Assembly: GCA_018654255.1 (NCBI GenBank)
Contig: JABILX010000005.1
Location: 1-61,854, forward strand
Length of the DNA stretch: 61,854 bases
Source of the DNA: Candidatus Peregrinibacteria bacterium
GTDB lineage: Bacteria; Patescibacteriota; Gracilibacteria; UBA1369; LOWO2-01-FULL-3
Direction of reading: 5' to 3'
Below are positions 52,872 to 60,675 of this stretch, piece by piece; position 1 is the stretch's first letter; every line of letters starts with the position of its first letter. A model generated the notes under the pieces. That model did not search any database. It was not told the origin of the DNA and worked only from the letters and a program-made list of their open reading frames with translations. The position numbers and the translations under genes were made by a program.

Positions 52872-55625
52872 TTATGATGTGAACAACTTCACGCAGATTT
52901 CATGTATTAAATCTCTCTCCTCTTGTGTTGGAGCTAATGATTGGTGATCAGATGAAAAAACGCTTACGATTGTCATTGCTGCGAAAAAATGAGTGTCTTT
53001 TTTTAATTGTTCTGTGTCTAATGAGACCTGTTCTCCTCTAGAAATACGTTCTTCTACTATTTTTTCCATGTGCCCAACGTATGCCTTATCAAAAGCTTCT
53101 ATTAGTGATTCTAGGTGCTCGGCATTAACTCCTTCATTTTTGATAGAATGTCTTATAACCGAATATAGTGTATGCCCTGCTTCGTATGCTGGATCAATGA
53201 ATGTCACGTAGTCAAAATCATATATTTTATACTCGTCCGGGTTTCTCCTGTTTATGAAGGTATTGTTCATTTTGAAATCCAAATGACCGAAGCTACACTG
53301 TGATTCAAAACGTGCTTCTGATCTATCACATGTTTCCATAAATTCTTCCTGTATATCCACTCCGGCCTCTTTGGCCGCTTCCTTTACTTCGTGGTAGATC
53401 GGATTGTCAGCATGATAGGGCTCTTCCAATGCGTGGAATATTTCTGTTACCCAATTTGGACCTCTTAGCCAATCTCCAAATCTCTTCGCCTCTTTGAATC
53501 TTATTTCTTCGTCACTGATTGCGAGTAGTTCTCTTATTTTTCCTTTCATATTCTTTACCCCTAACGAATTTCCATGTAGATCGGCAAGCGCTAGTGCAAA
53601 TATTTCTACAGCTGCTGCTTCGCTAAGTCCTACTTCTTTGTAGTTTATTAATTCAACATAGTCCTGGCTTAAATCTGGCTGTATGAGAACGCTTTGTGCA
53701 ATTATCTCAATATCGTTTATTTCTTGTGGGCTAAATCTATTTCTCACTGCTGCTTCTAGTGGTGGATACAACGTCCCGATTACATGCTCTTCCCCAAGTA
53801 CTTCCGCAAAAATATTTTCGCATAAGGTGCTCAAGTATGTGTTTTTTCTTGGTGAATGTCTTTGGAAAAATCTAAATCCTAATGGATCGTGGAATCGCAT
53901 GAAATATCTTTCGCCATCTGATTCTACAAAAAATGAGAAGTTTGAATTTCCAAATTTTGTTTGTCTTGTTATCGAGATTTCTTCTCCAAGCGTTACGCCT
54001 GCTTTTGCGAATATTTCTCTGACAACTTCTGGTTCTTTCACCATTTCCCTTCTTCTTTCTGCGTTGATCACTATTGAACAAAGTATTTGGAGAGTTGGAT
54101 CCTGGAAGTATTCTTCATTTTGGAGCCTCTCCATGTTTTTTGAGATACCTCTTTCTAGGTGTTTTAGTTTCATTTTCCTGGTTGTTTCCGGTTTACCGGC
54201 TTCTTGCAAATCCTCTTCGCTAATTATTCCGTTTTTTTCTAACAGGTTGAAAAGGATATCGAAATTCTTGTTATCCTTTATTAGCTTGTGGCAAAATTCT
54301 TGCTCTCCTTCTGGATGTGTTGTAGTTGCTAGAGGGTCTAAGTCTTCACTTCTGATCCCAGTTTCTTGCCTCATTTGGTAGATAGCATCTCTGATTTCTC
54401 TATGCCATGCTTGTGCTAATTTTCTTGGATCGGTATCTGGGAGACTGTCTATTGCTTTTGTTATTGAATCGTAATATTCCTTTCGAATTTTCAGGAATAT
54501 TTCTTCAAATTCTGGAAAACCTAATGATTCTGTAATTCTTTCTCTCCACTCTGTGTCTCTTAATAATCTTCTTATTATATTTCTTAGAGCTGGTTCTTCC
54601 GGGTGTTCTACTAAGAAATCGGGATTGGTTCTTATTGGAAGTTTATCTGGATTTTCTAGTAAATCGTCTAGAGTAATGTTAGTGGCTCTTAGTGTTTCTT
54701 TAATTAGCAATATAGTGATATATGCATCAAAAGATGTACCTGCGGGTAATAATTCTTTTGGGAAGTCTTCTACATCCATTGTTAGAGCTCCTCCGTAACC
54801 TTGTGGTAGTGGTGGAACTCTACGTAGAATGTCTGGCGACTTTCTGACGCTATTTAAGAAATGCATCCCAGTTGTTTTTTTTGAGGTCGAGTATGTTCCA
54901 CTGACTGCTTTCAGCGGTTCGTTCTCTCTTAGCTCTGTTACGTTGCTTAGAATCCCGTTTTTCCCATCTGGATAGCCAATATCATCATCAGCTATATGCA
55001 TATATACTTGTCCTGGTTCAATTTCTCCTGCTCTTTTTCTTAAGAGTGAATAAAGTAGGTTAAGTGCAAAAATCTTACCTGCTCCTCTCAAGTTGGCCTT
55101 TTCTATTTCGTAAATATTAACTCTTAGTTCCGGGAAGATCGCTCTTAATTTCAGTACTTTTTCTAACGTACCGTCGTGTGTGTTGTTTAGACATATATTG
55201 ATTTCTGTCTGGAAACCTTCTGCTTGAAGTGTGTCGAGTTCTGCCTTGAGGCTTAACAAAGACCCGAGGATCTTTTCATCCCCATTTTTCACTGGCATAA
55301 ATACTGACACTAAAGGAGTTTGTGGTTGCAATGTTTCTGGGTCTTCGTTTGCTATGTATTTCACGGCTTCATCTTCTCCTAATGTTGCTTCCTGTTCGGT
55401 GCTTCCTTCTATGTCAACGAGTTTCAATTTAGGGCTTGTGGCTTCTTTCGGTTCTACTGTTTTGGACCTTGCTAGTGTTAGAGTTATATCTTCATGAGTC
55501 TCAGCTATTATTCTTTCAACCATTGGTTCAAAAACTTCGAGCTGTTCTGCTGTTAATCTCCCACTAAGATTCTGTGCCGAGTCTCTGAGGATGCCTTCTA
55601 ATTTGGTTTGTAAATCTAAACTCAT
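52872..55625 (-). CDS. glycosyltransferase 2 fused to APH/choline-kinase-like domain
   Basis: A 917-residue fusion. Residues about 98-330 are GT-A/GT2: PLVSVFMPVKNG and a DDD metal motif in HIADDDIGYP. Residues about 340-560 are helical and unassigned. Residues about 575-910 are a kinase of the APH family: the catalytic HLDFKMNN (Brenner motif) and DFDYVTF (metal). The kinase type phosphorylates choline, ethanolamine or an aminoglycoside-like sugar. The nucleotidyltransferase gene overlaps by four bases (ATGA). Together they could build a phospho-decorated glycan (inference). Confidence 0.75.
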   Translation of the reverse strand: MSLDLQTKLEGILRDSAQNLSGRLTAEQLEVFEPMVERIIAETHEDITLTLARSKTVEPKEATSPKLKLVDIEGSTEQEATLGEDEAVKYIANEDPETLQPQTPLVSVFMPVKNGDEKILGSLLSLKAELDTLQAEGFQTEINICLNNTHDGTLEKVLKLRAIFPELRVNIYEIEKANLRGAGKIFALNLLYSLLRKRAGEIEPGQVYMHIADDDIGYPDGKNGILSNVTELRENEPLKAVSGTYSTSKKTTGMHFLNSVRKSPDILRRVPPLPQGYGGALTMDVEDFPKELLPAGTSFDAYITILLIKETLRATNITLDDLLENPDKLPIRTNPDFLVEHPEEPALRNIIRRLLRDTEWRERITESLGFPEFEEIFLKIRKEYYDSITKAIDSLPDTDPRKLAQAWHREIRDAIYQMRQETGIRSEDLDPLATTTHPEGEQEFCHKLIKDNKNFDILFNLLEKNGIISEEDLQEAGKPETTRKMKLKHLERGISKNMERLQNEEYFQDPTLQILCSIVINAERRREMVKEPEVVREIFAKAGVTLGEEISITRQTKFGNSNFSFFVESDGERYFMRFHDPLGFRFFQRHSPRKNTYLSTLCENIFAEVLGEEHVIGTLYPPLEAAVRNRFSPQEINDIEIIAQSVLIQPDLSQDYVELINYKEVGLSEAAAVEIFALALADLHGNSLGVKNMKGKIRELLAISDEEIRFKEAKRFGDWLRGPNWVTEIFHALEEPYHADNPIYHEVKEAAKEAGVDIQEEFMETCDRSEARFESQCSFGHLDFKMNNTFINRRNPDEYKIYDFDYVTFIDPAYEAGHTLYSVIRHSIKNEGVNAEHLESLIEAFDKAYVGHMEKIVEERISRGEQVSLDTEQLKKDTHFFAAMTIVSVFSSDHQSLAPTQEERDLIHEICVKLFTS

Positions 55626-56143
55626 GTTGTTGTCATTAATATTGGTATTATTCTTTCATCAACAAGTTCTGCGAGCAGATCGAGCTCTCCCCTCGCCATT
55701 GCTTCTCTGATTTTTGTTGCTGTTATTTGATTGCCTTCTCTGACTCTGTCGACTATCACCTCTGTATCAAATTCTCTGCTTAATATTTCCAAATCTCGTG
55801 GACTTCCTCCATAAAACCGGTATTCCCCTTCTTTATGAGCGAGAACTTTTTTTATTCGTTGAAACCAACTTGGGATCGTGGCTTCCCAATGCTGTCCTGG
55901 TGCTGGTTTGTAATCGTTTAGAGGAAGAATTTCTATGTCTGGATATAATGTCTCTATAATTTTTTTTCTCACCTCAAAAGAAAATGGTGTTCTTTCTGTT
56001 ATACGATTAGCCGTTCCTACTATAACCGTCGTGTTCTCAGCTCCATGCCTGTCAATTATTGCGTCTGTAACTTTTGCATGTCCAAGGTGATATGGGCAAA
56101 ATCTACCAAGTTGGACCCCTGTTATATTTTCTAGAGAAGGCAC
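55622..56143 (-). CDS. HxGH nucleotidyltransferase (NMN/cytidylyltransferase-like)
   Basis: A 173-residue nucleotidyltransferase. GRFCPYHLGH at about 12-21 is the HxGH active site, and ITATKIREAM at about 140-149 stands in for the ISSTxxR motif. This group includes NadM/NadR, choline-phosphate and glycerol-phosphate cytidylyltransferases. The neighbour's APH kinase favours a kinase-then-cytidylyltransferase pathway for a headgroup such as choline or ethanolamine, but NAD salvage is a real alternative. Start is GTG. Confidence 0.75.
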   Translation of the reverse strand: MPSLENITGVQLGRFCPYHLGHAKVTDAIIDRHGAENTTVIVGTANRITERTPFSFEVRKKIIETLYPDIEILPLNDYKPAPGQHWEATIPSWFQRIKKVLAHKEGEYRFYGGSPRDLEILSREFDTEVIVDRVREGNQITATKIREAMARGELDLLAELVDERIIPILMTTT

Positions 56144-56233
56144 GTTCTTTTGTTAATTCAAGGTGGAATTATTGCATGTAGAGGGATTTGTGTCAATTAG
56201 CGACTTTCTAATGGATTGATGAAAAGTCTATAA

Positions 56234-57820
56234 TCACCTCAGTATTGTTTTGATCGAGTTCTTAAAACATTTCATCTTGTACTTCTTTTGGTGTAGAGGA
56301 GGGATTTTCGTATTGAGTTTTAATAATTTTTTAACAGCAATTTTTGCCGATCTTACCGAACATTCTACGGTGAAAACTATTTCGTTTGGTATTTCGACAT
56401 ACTGTCCGATGAAGGCCAGATTTTTTGATCCTTTTGGTACAACTTCCGGCCTGTCTGCTTTTTTTCTAGGCAAGAATTGACTGGTCATATACGGCATCAT
56501 CGCTGGGATACAGATTGCTGATTTTGTTATTGAACTGGCTTCTTTATCAAAGCCCATATGGAAGCAAACTTCTGCCAAAATTTCTTTTCCGCTGCAGTCG
56601 GACATTTTTTTCTTTATATAATTGCCAGGTTTGTCCGGCATCAATCCATATCCCCAGCAGACGAAGGTATTTTTCGGCTGGTCCATGAAATATGGCTGAT
56701 GAGGCAGCGCGATTGTCATGAGCCAGTTTGAGTCTTTGAATGTTATCAGGCCGCCTGTTCCGGCTTTGTTGCCTGAGAATTTTTCTACAAGTTTGAAGAA
56801 TTTCGAGTCATGGAAAGTCATGGTGAATGATTCCCCCTGAGATTTTTTTATTGAACTACAGAATACGGATGGATTTCCAAAATCTTCGAATTTCCCAGCT
56901 ACGTTTTTCCAAAGATCCCAAGACTTAGACTTTTTCGTCATTGGTTGTGGCGGTCGTGGCGGTTTTTTCATCGACCCTATGCGCATATCCGTTGTGATTG
57001 ATCCGTTTGTGAGAAAAACTAAGTCGTTTTTATTAACATTTATTTTGCTGTTCTTTGAGTTTTGCAGTGAGATTGCTGTGACTACTTTTTTGTTTTTGTT
57101 TGGAGCAAATTCGATATCTGTTACCGTGCGATTGTATTTGAAATTTACTCCGTTTTTTTCGAGCCATTTCAATAAAGGTGAAATGAAGAAATCGTGTTCG
57201 CAGTATGGCGCGCTCAAGACGCAGTCCATAATATTATATCGTGAAGCATCGTGTACGAACCTGTTAAGATACCTTCTCATTTCAACCAAGCTGTGCCAGG
57301 GCTCAAATGCAAATGTAGTCGACCATTCAGCCCAAAAATTAGTTTCAAAAAAATCCGGCGTGAAATAATTTCGAATTTGAGATGACTCAAAGAGTTTTTC
57401 AGGCAGATACAAAAGCTTCACCAAATGAAATCGATCCCGCCAGTTTAATTCCATAAAACGAGCGTTGATAATTTCGCCATTTTTCACCAACCTGGCCTTG
57501 GCGTAAATTTTTACTTTTTGATTGAATTTCAAGAAATCATCTTTCAATGTTCTTCTCGGATTTGTGAGTGAGGGGATATTTGATAACAAATCGTAGGTGG
57601 ATGAATATATCGACCTCTCAAACATCCTGTATCCGCTACACAAATAGCCACTTCTGGCTGAGCCTTTGCCATCGAAACTGCCACCGCTTTCAGAGTTCTT
57701 GTCTAAAATTGTTATATTCTCCCCTTTCATTCCGGCGTCCTTGATCAGGAAAACTGCTGCCGATAAACCTGCAATACCATTGCCGATTATATAGGCTTTT
57801 CTGTTTTCGGACTTGCTCAT
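56234..57820 (-). CDS. ohyA: oleate hydratase (FAD-dependent fatty-acid hydratase)
   Basis: A 528-residue flavoprotein of the oleate hydratase (MCRA) family, which adds water to unsaturated fatty acids. The FAD-binding IIGNGIAGLSAA (about 11-22), DKNSESGGSFDGKG (about 40-53) and the FAFEPWHSLVEMRRYLNR region are recognisable. The protein is a little shorter than many family members. The ATG at 57820 is preferred: TAAAAT (57828-57833) lies seven bases upstream and would be inside the longer reading from 57856. Oleate hydratase is unusual in a CPR genome with limited lipid metabolism. Confidence 0.85.
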   Translation of the reverse strand: MSKSENRKAYIIGNGIAGLSAAVFLIKDAGMKGENITILDKNSESGGSFDGKGSARSGYLCSGYRMFERSIYSSTYDLLSNIPSLTNPRRTLKDDFLKFNQKVKIYAKARLVKNGEIINARFMELNWRDRFHLVKLLYLPEKLFESSQIRNYFTPDFFETNFWAEWSTTFAFEPWHSLVEMRRYLNRFVHDASRYNIMDCVLSAPYCEHDFFISPLLKWLEKNGVNFKYNRTVTDIEFAPNKNKKVVTAISLQNSKNSKINVNKNDLVFLTNGSITTDMRIGSMKKPPRPPQPMTKKSKSWDLWKNVAGKFEDFGNPSVFCSSIKKSQGESFTMTFHDSKFFKLVEKFSGNKAGTGGLITFKDSNWLMTIALPHQPYFMDQPKNTFVCWGYGLMPDKPGNYIKKKMSDCSGKEILAEVCFHMGFDKEASSITKSAICIPAMMPYMTSQFLPRKKADRPEVVPKGSKNLAFIGQYVEIPNEIVFTVECSVRSAKIAVKKLLKLNTKIPPLHQKKYKMKCFKNSIKTILR

Positions 57821-57827
57821 GAGTTGT

Positions 57828-57833
57828 ATTTTA
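57828..57833 (-). promoter_or_regulatory. -10 box seven bases before ohyA (leaderless)
   Basis: TAAAAT on the minus strand, seven bases before the ATG at 57820. Confidence 0.6.
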
Positions 57834-57888
57834 CCTGGGAATTGGGAATAGTCCAAGTTGGAAATTGGAGCTCCATCGTCTTGAGATG

Positions 57889-58281
57889 TTAGAGCTTTTC
57901 ACCGTGGGGTAATTTGAAGTAGATATTATCAGGTTTGTCTAAAATCACATGCCTGGAAGTTTTAAAAGGGAAAAGTTGGTTGTTTAATGCATTTTTGGTA
58001 ATGACCTCTTTGCTAACCATAATTCCCTTTTTCCTTGGAAAGACTAAAATGTTTTCGTCAAAATAATCCACTAATAATACGGGAATTTCTCTATGTCCCC
58101 ACTCCTTCAGTATTTTAGTCCTGTGGTGTCCATCTAATATGATAAAGTTCTTTCTTTCGACAATAATAGGTTCCATGACAAATCCTGCTCTCTTAATTGC
58201 TTTTTTTACTTTTTCCAAATTTTTTTCATCTGTCTCTTCGTGAGGCACTAACTTTTTGATAGATATATTTAAAAGCTCCAT
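57889..58281 (-). CDS. serK: free-serine kinase homologue (ParB-like SerK/SbnI fold)
   Basis: A 130-residue ParB-domain protein resembling the N-terminal part of archaeal SerK and staphylococcal SbnI, which phosphorylate free L-serine to O-phosphoserine. HEET at residues 14-17 places E15 on the SbnI catalytic Glu (E20), and D50-G51-H52-H53-R54 matches the nucleotide motif DGxHR. Known SerK/SbnI proteins are about 240-255 residues, so this is a short form that lacks the C-terminal half, or a minimal enzyme. The TAA stop of cysK overlaps TAACC (58290-58294), eight bases before this ATG. Confidence 0.65.
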   Translation of the reverse strand: MELLNISIKKLVPHEETDEKNLEKVKKAIKRAGFVMEPIIVERKNFIILDGHHRTKILKEWGHREIPVLLVDYFDENILVFPRKKGIMVSKEVITKNALNNQLFPFKTSRHVILDKPDNIYFKLPHGEKL

Positions 58282-58291
58282 GTGAATCTGG

Positions 58292-59188
58292 TTAGGAATA
58301 TAAAGCTGTACTCAAATACTTTTCCCCTCTATCTGGAAAAACGGTCACGATATTGCCTGAATTCATTTGCTTGGCAATTTGAATCGCTCCAAACATGGCA
58401 CCTCCACTACTCATCCCCACAAATATTCCTTCTTTTTTCGCTAACTCTCTTGCTGTTGCATAGGCGTCCTCGTTGCTTATCACAATTTTTCTATCTAATC
58501 GGCCTTCGTCGTATATTTCTGGCACTATCGCTTCCTTCATGTTTTTCAGTCCTGCAATTTTGTGATTTAATTGTGGCTCAATACCGACTATGGAAATATC
58601 GGAGTTATATTCTTTCAGTCTTTTTCCTACTCCCATAAGAGTTCCTGATGTCCCCATCCCCGCGATGAACATTGTGATTTCGGACATTTGTTGAATGATT
58701 TCTTCCGCAGTGTTGTTGTAGTGTGCCAATGGATTATCCAGGTTATTAAATTGATTTGGCATCCAGTATTTTTGCGGATTTTTCTTGCAAATATCCTTTG
58801 CTTTCATAATTGCACCGTCTGTCCCGAGCGAAGGGTCGGTTTCAATCAATTCTGCCCCAAAGGACTTGAGCATTTTTTTCCTTTCCATACTCATTCCTGA
58901 AGACATTGTTAATATCAGCCTGTATCCTTTTACTGCGCTCACCAGAGCCAATCCAATCCCCGTATTACCCGATGTTGCTTCAATTATCACTTTGTCTTTA
59001 TTCAATTCTCCAGAATTTTCTGCAGCTTCAATCATCCCGAGAGCAATTCTGTCTTTTATTGAGCCACCTGGATTTTGCCCCTCCAATTTCGCATATATCG
59101 CAATCTTTTTATTTGGATTAAGATTGTTAATTTTTACCATGGGAGTATTCCCTATTGTTTCTAAGATGTTTGAGTAAGTTTTTTTCAT
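58292..59188 (-). CDS. cysK: PLP cysteine synthase (O-phosphoserine type proposed)
   Basis: A 298-residue fold-type II PLP enzyme. K45 lies in GGSIKDR and the substrate loop SGNTG at 73-77; later GTSGT and SSGGA motifs bind phosphate. It makes cysteine from an activated serine and sulfide. The adjacent serine kinase suggests O-phosphoserine rather than O-acetylserine as substrate, but no residue here proves that. ATG at 59188 is preferred. The gene lies just after a transcription attenuator (59211-59373), so it is probably controlled by cysteine. Confidence 0.88.
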   Translation of the reverse strand: MKKTYSNILETIGNTPMVKINNLNPNKKIAIYAKLEGQNPGGSIKDRIALGMIEAAENSGELNKDKVIIEATSGNTGIGLALVSAVKGYRLILTMSSGMSMERKKMLKSFGAELIETDPSLGTDGAIMKAKDICKKNPQKYWMPNQFNNLDNPLAHYNNTAEEIIQQMSEITMFIAGMGTSGTLMGVGKRLKEYNSDISIVGIEPQLNHKIAGLKNMKEAIVPEIYDEGRLDRKIVISNEDAYATARELAKKEGIFVGMSSGGAMFGAIQIAKQMNSGNIVTVFPDRGEKYLSTALYS

Positions 59189-59210
59189 GATTATTATGTT
59201 TATGAAATAC

Positions 59211-59237
59211 AAAAAAAGACCTCCAGTTAGAGGTCGT
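59211..59237 (-). terminator. attenuator terminator of cysK
   Basis: On the minus strand GACCTC (59235-59230) pairs with GAGGTC (59223-59218), loop TAACTG, followed by U7 (59217-59211). The 5' arm lies within ACGACCTCT (59237-59229), which can pair instead with AGAGGTCGT (59286-59278) in the leader peptide region. The two pairings exclude each other. Confidence 0.92.
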
Positions 59238-59261
59238 CATCTTTAATTATCTAGAATTTAA

Positions 59262-59336
59262 TTATGGATATAGGAAAACGACCTCTTTTGTACAGGCTTT
59301 GCAGCAACAGTTTTTCTGGTCGGATTTATTATTCAT
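59262..59336 (-). CDS. Cys-rich leader peptide controlling cysK-serK
   Basis: A 24-residue ORF with Cys at 10, 11, 12 and 15 (codons TGT TGC TGC ... TGT). Its -10 box ends nine bases before the ATG, so the transcript is probably leaderless. The last Cys codon is followed seven bases later by the antiterminator strand (59286-59278), and the stop codon comes 14 bases after that strand. A ribosome stalled for lack of Cys-tRNA leaves that strand free; a ribosome that finishes covers it. This is the classical design of an amino-acid leader peptide. Confidence 0.9.
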   Translation of the reverse strand: MNNKSDQKNCCCKACTKEVVFLYP

Positions 59337-59345
59337 AACGAGTTT

Positions 59346-59373
59346 ATTTTAACGAGAACTTCCATATTGTCAA
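59346..59373 (-). promoter_or_regulatory. consensus promoter of the cysK-serK leader
   Basis: TTGACA (59373-59368), 16 bases, TAAAAT (59351-59346) on the minus strand. Transcription starts at or a few bases before the leader ATG at 59336. Confidence 0.88.
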
Positions 59374-59410
59374 GTTTCTGGAGCTGCATAGTCATGGACG
59401 TTAGAACTTT

Positions 59411-60331
59411 TTACGCCTCCAATATTTCAAATCCGTTTAGGATGGAGTCGCAGATAAATTTCTCCAATTCACTGTAATCTTCTTTTTGTTGAGCCTTTTG
59501 GAGATATTTGTAATAAGAGTTCTTTTTTTCTTTTTCAATTACTGCAGGGGCTGTGTTTGCCTTCAAAAGCATTGCTGTCATAATGAGCCGTCCAATTCTG
59601 CCATTTCCATCTGAAAATGGATGAATCTGTTCGAATTTGCTATGAATAAATGATACGTGTTTGATTGGGTCTTTGTGCTTTTTGTTTATTTCTTTAATCA
59701 GATTTCGCATCAAATCAGGAACTTTCACGTAATTCGCTGTAGGAACGTTTGCCCCAACTATTCTCACGCCATGATTTCTGTATCTCCCCGCATCTGGTCT
59801 TATACTATTCATCAAGATATGATGCAGTTCCAATATAAATTCTTCTGTAATTTTGTAGTCCTTTTTGATTTCGTTGAAAAGATATTCCAATGCCGACTGG
59901 TGATTTTTAGCTTCCAGGTGTTCGACTAGATCTCTATTCTTGAACGTAATGTTTTGAAAAAGAATAGCTGCAGTTTCGTTTTCTGTAAGAGTCGAGCCTT
60001 CGATGCTATTTGTATTGTAGGTTAAAGAAAGTATAAATTGGTCGAAAATATCGGGTCTATTTTTGATTAGTTTAATTATGTTGGTATGTTCTTTGCTCTT
60101 TTTTGTGATTATGTCTTTTTTTGCAATGAGATTATCCTTTGGGATGATTTTCACACCTGTATACTTTGAATAAAGATCGTCGATTTTTTGGATCTTTTTC
60201 GTATGTGGTTGGGATCGTTCATTCATCCAACTATTCAAAGTCGGGAAAGATACGTCAAGTTCCCTGGCTAACTGTGTTTGAGTTAACCTTGAAAGCTTTT
60301 GAATGATTTGTAGTTTTTGATTAATCTTCAT
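59411..60331 (-). CDS. Fic-domain protein with N-terminal HTH
   Basis: A 306-residue protein. The N-terminal ~50 residues are an XRE-like helix-turn-helix (LTQTQLARELDVSFPTLNSWM). The Fic core begins after residue 100: the inhibitory-type TNSIEGS near 110 and the active HPFSDGNGRIGR near 235 are intact. Fic enzymes AMPylate or otherwise modify proteins; the HTH may self-regulate. A consensus promoter lies immediately upstream. Confidence 0.9.
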   Translation of the reverse strand: MKINQKLQIIQKLSRLTQTQLARELDVSFPTLNSWMNERSQPHTKKIQKIDDLYSKYTGVKIIPKDNLIAKKDIITKKSKEHTNIIKLIKNRPDIFDQFILSLTYNTNSIEGSTLTENETAAILFQNITFKNRDLVEHLEAKNHQSALEYLFNEIKKDYKITEEFILELHHILMNSIRPDAGRYRNHGVRIVGANVPTANYVKVPDLMRNLIKEINKKHKDPIKHVSFIHSKFEQIHPFSDGNGRIGRLIMTAMLLKANTAPAVIEKEKKNSYYKYLQKAQQKEDYSELEKFICDSILNGFEILEA

Positions 60332-60337
60332 GGTTTG

Positions 60338-60366
60338 ATTTTAGCAAACTTTATAAAGATTGTCAA
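60338..60366 (-). promoter_or_regulatory. consensus promoter of the Fic gene (leaderless)
   Basis: TTGACA (60366-60361), 17 bases, TAAAAT (60343-60338), then six bases to the ATG at 60331. This is the best -35/-10 pair in the window and places the transcript start at the ATG. Confidence 0.85.
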
Positions 60367-60675
60367 ATTATCGTGGGGTATAAAGTTTTGGAGCGGGTCG
60401 CCGCAAGCGGCATACTCCGCCCAATCCTGCTCAATCAGTCGCTATGCTTCTTCTTTGCAGCATTGGAGCTCCATAATGAACGAAGTGCGGACTGGGGTGT
60501 GTGTTACCCCCTAGTGTGGCTCACTATATTATTTGTACCTTCTCTACATCTTCCAGAATTGAAAAACATAGAGAAGGTGACAAGCAGTTAGATTGCTTAC
60601 TGGTTAGGGGCGTAGTTGCTCCCGATCCAGCCAGTTCCTCTGTGTGACAGAGGAAAAATTCACCTTCTCGGACTG
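60367..60675. other. non-coding stretch containing the right composition break
   Basis: I see no gene. A GC-richer patch (about 60390-60425) is followed by GGGGT/ACCCC (60494-60510) and by a 10-bp inverted repeat ACCTTCTCTA/TAGAGAAGGT (60537-60546 and 60569-60578). A perfect 9-bp hairpin, TTCCTCTGT-GTG-ACAGAGGAA (60635-60655), lies 21 bases past the POT-family stop and may end that gene, though no U-run follows it in that direction. The switch from AT-rich to GC-rich DNA falls at about 60,590-60,680. Confidence 0.5.
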
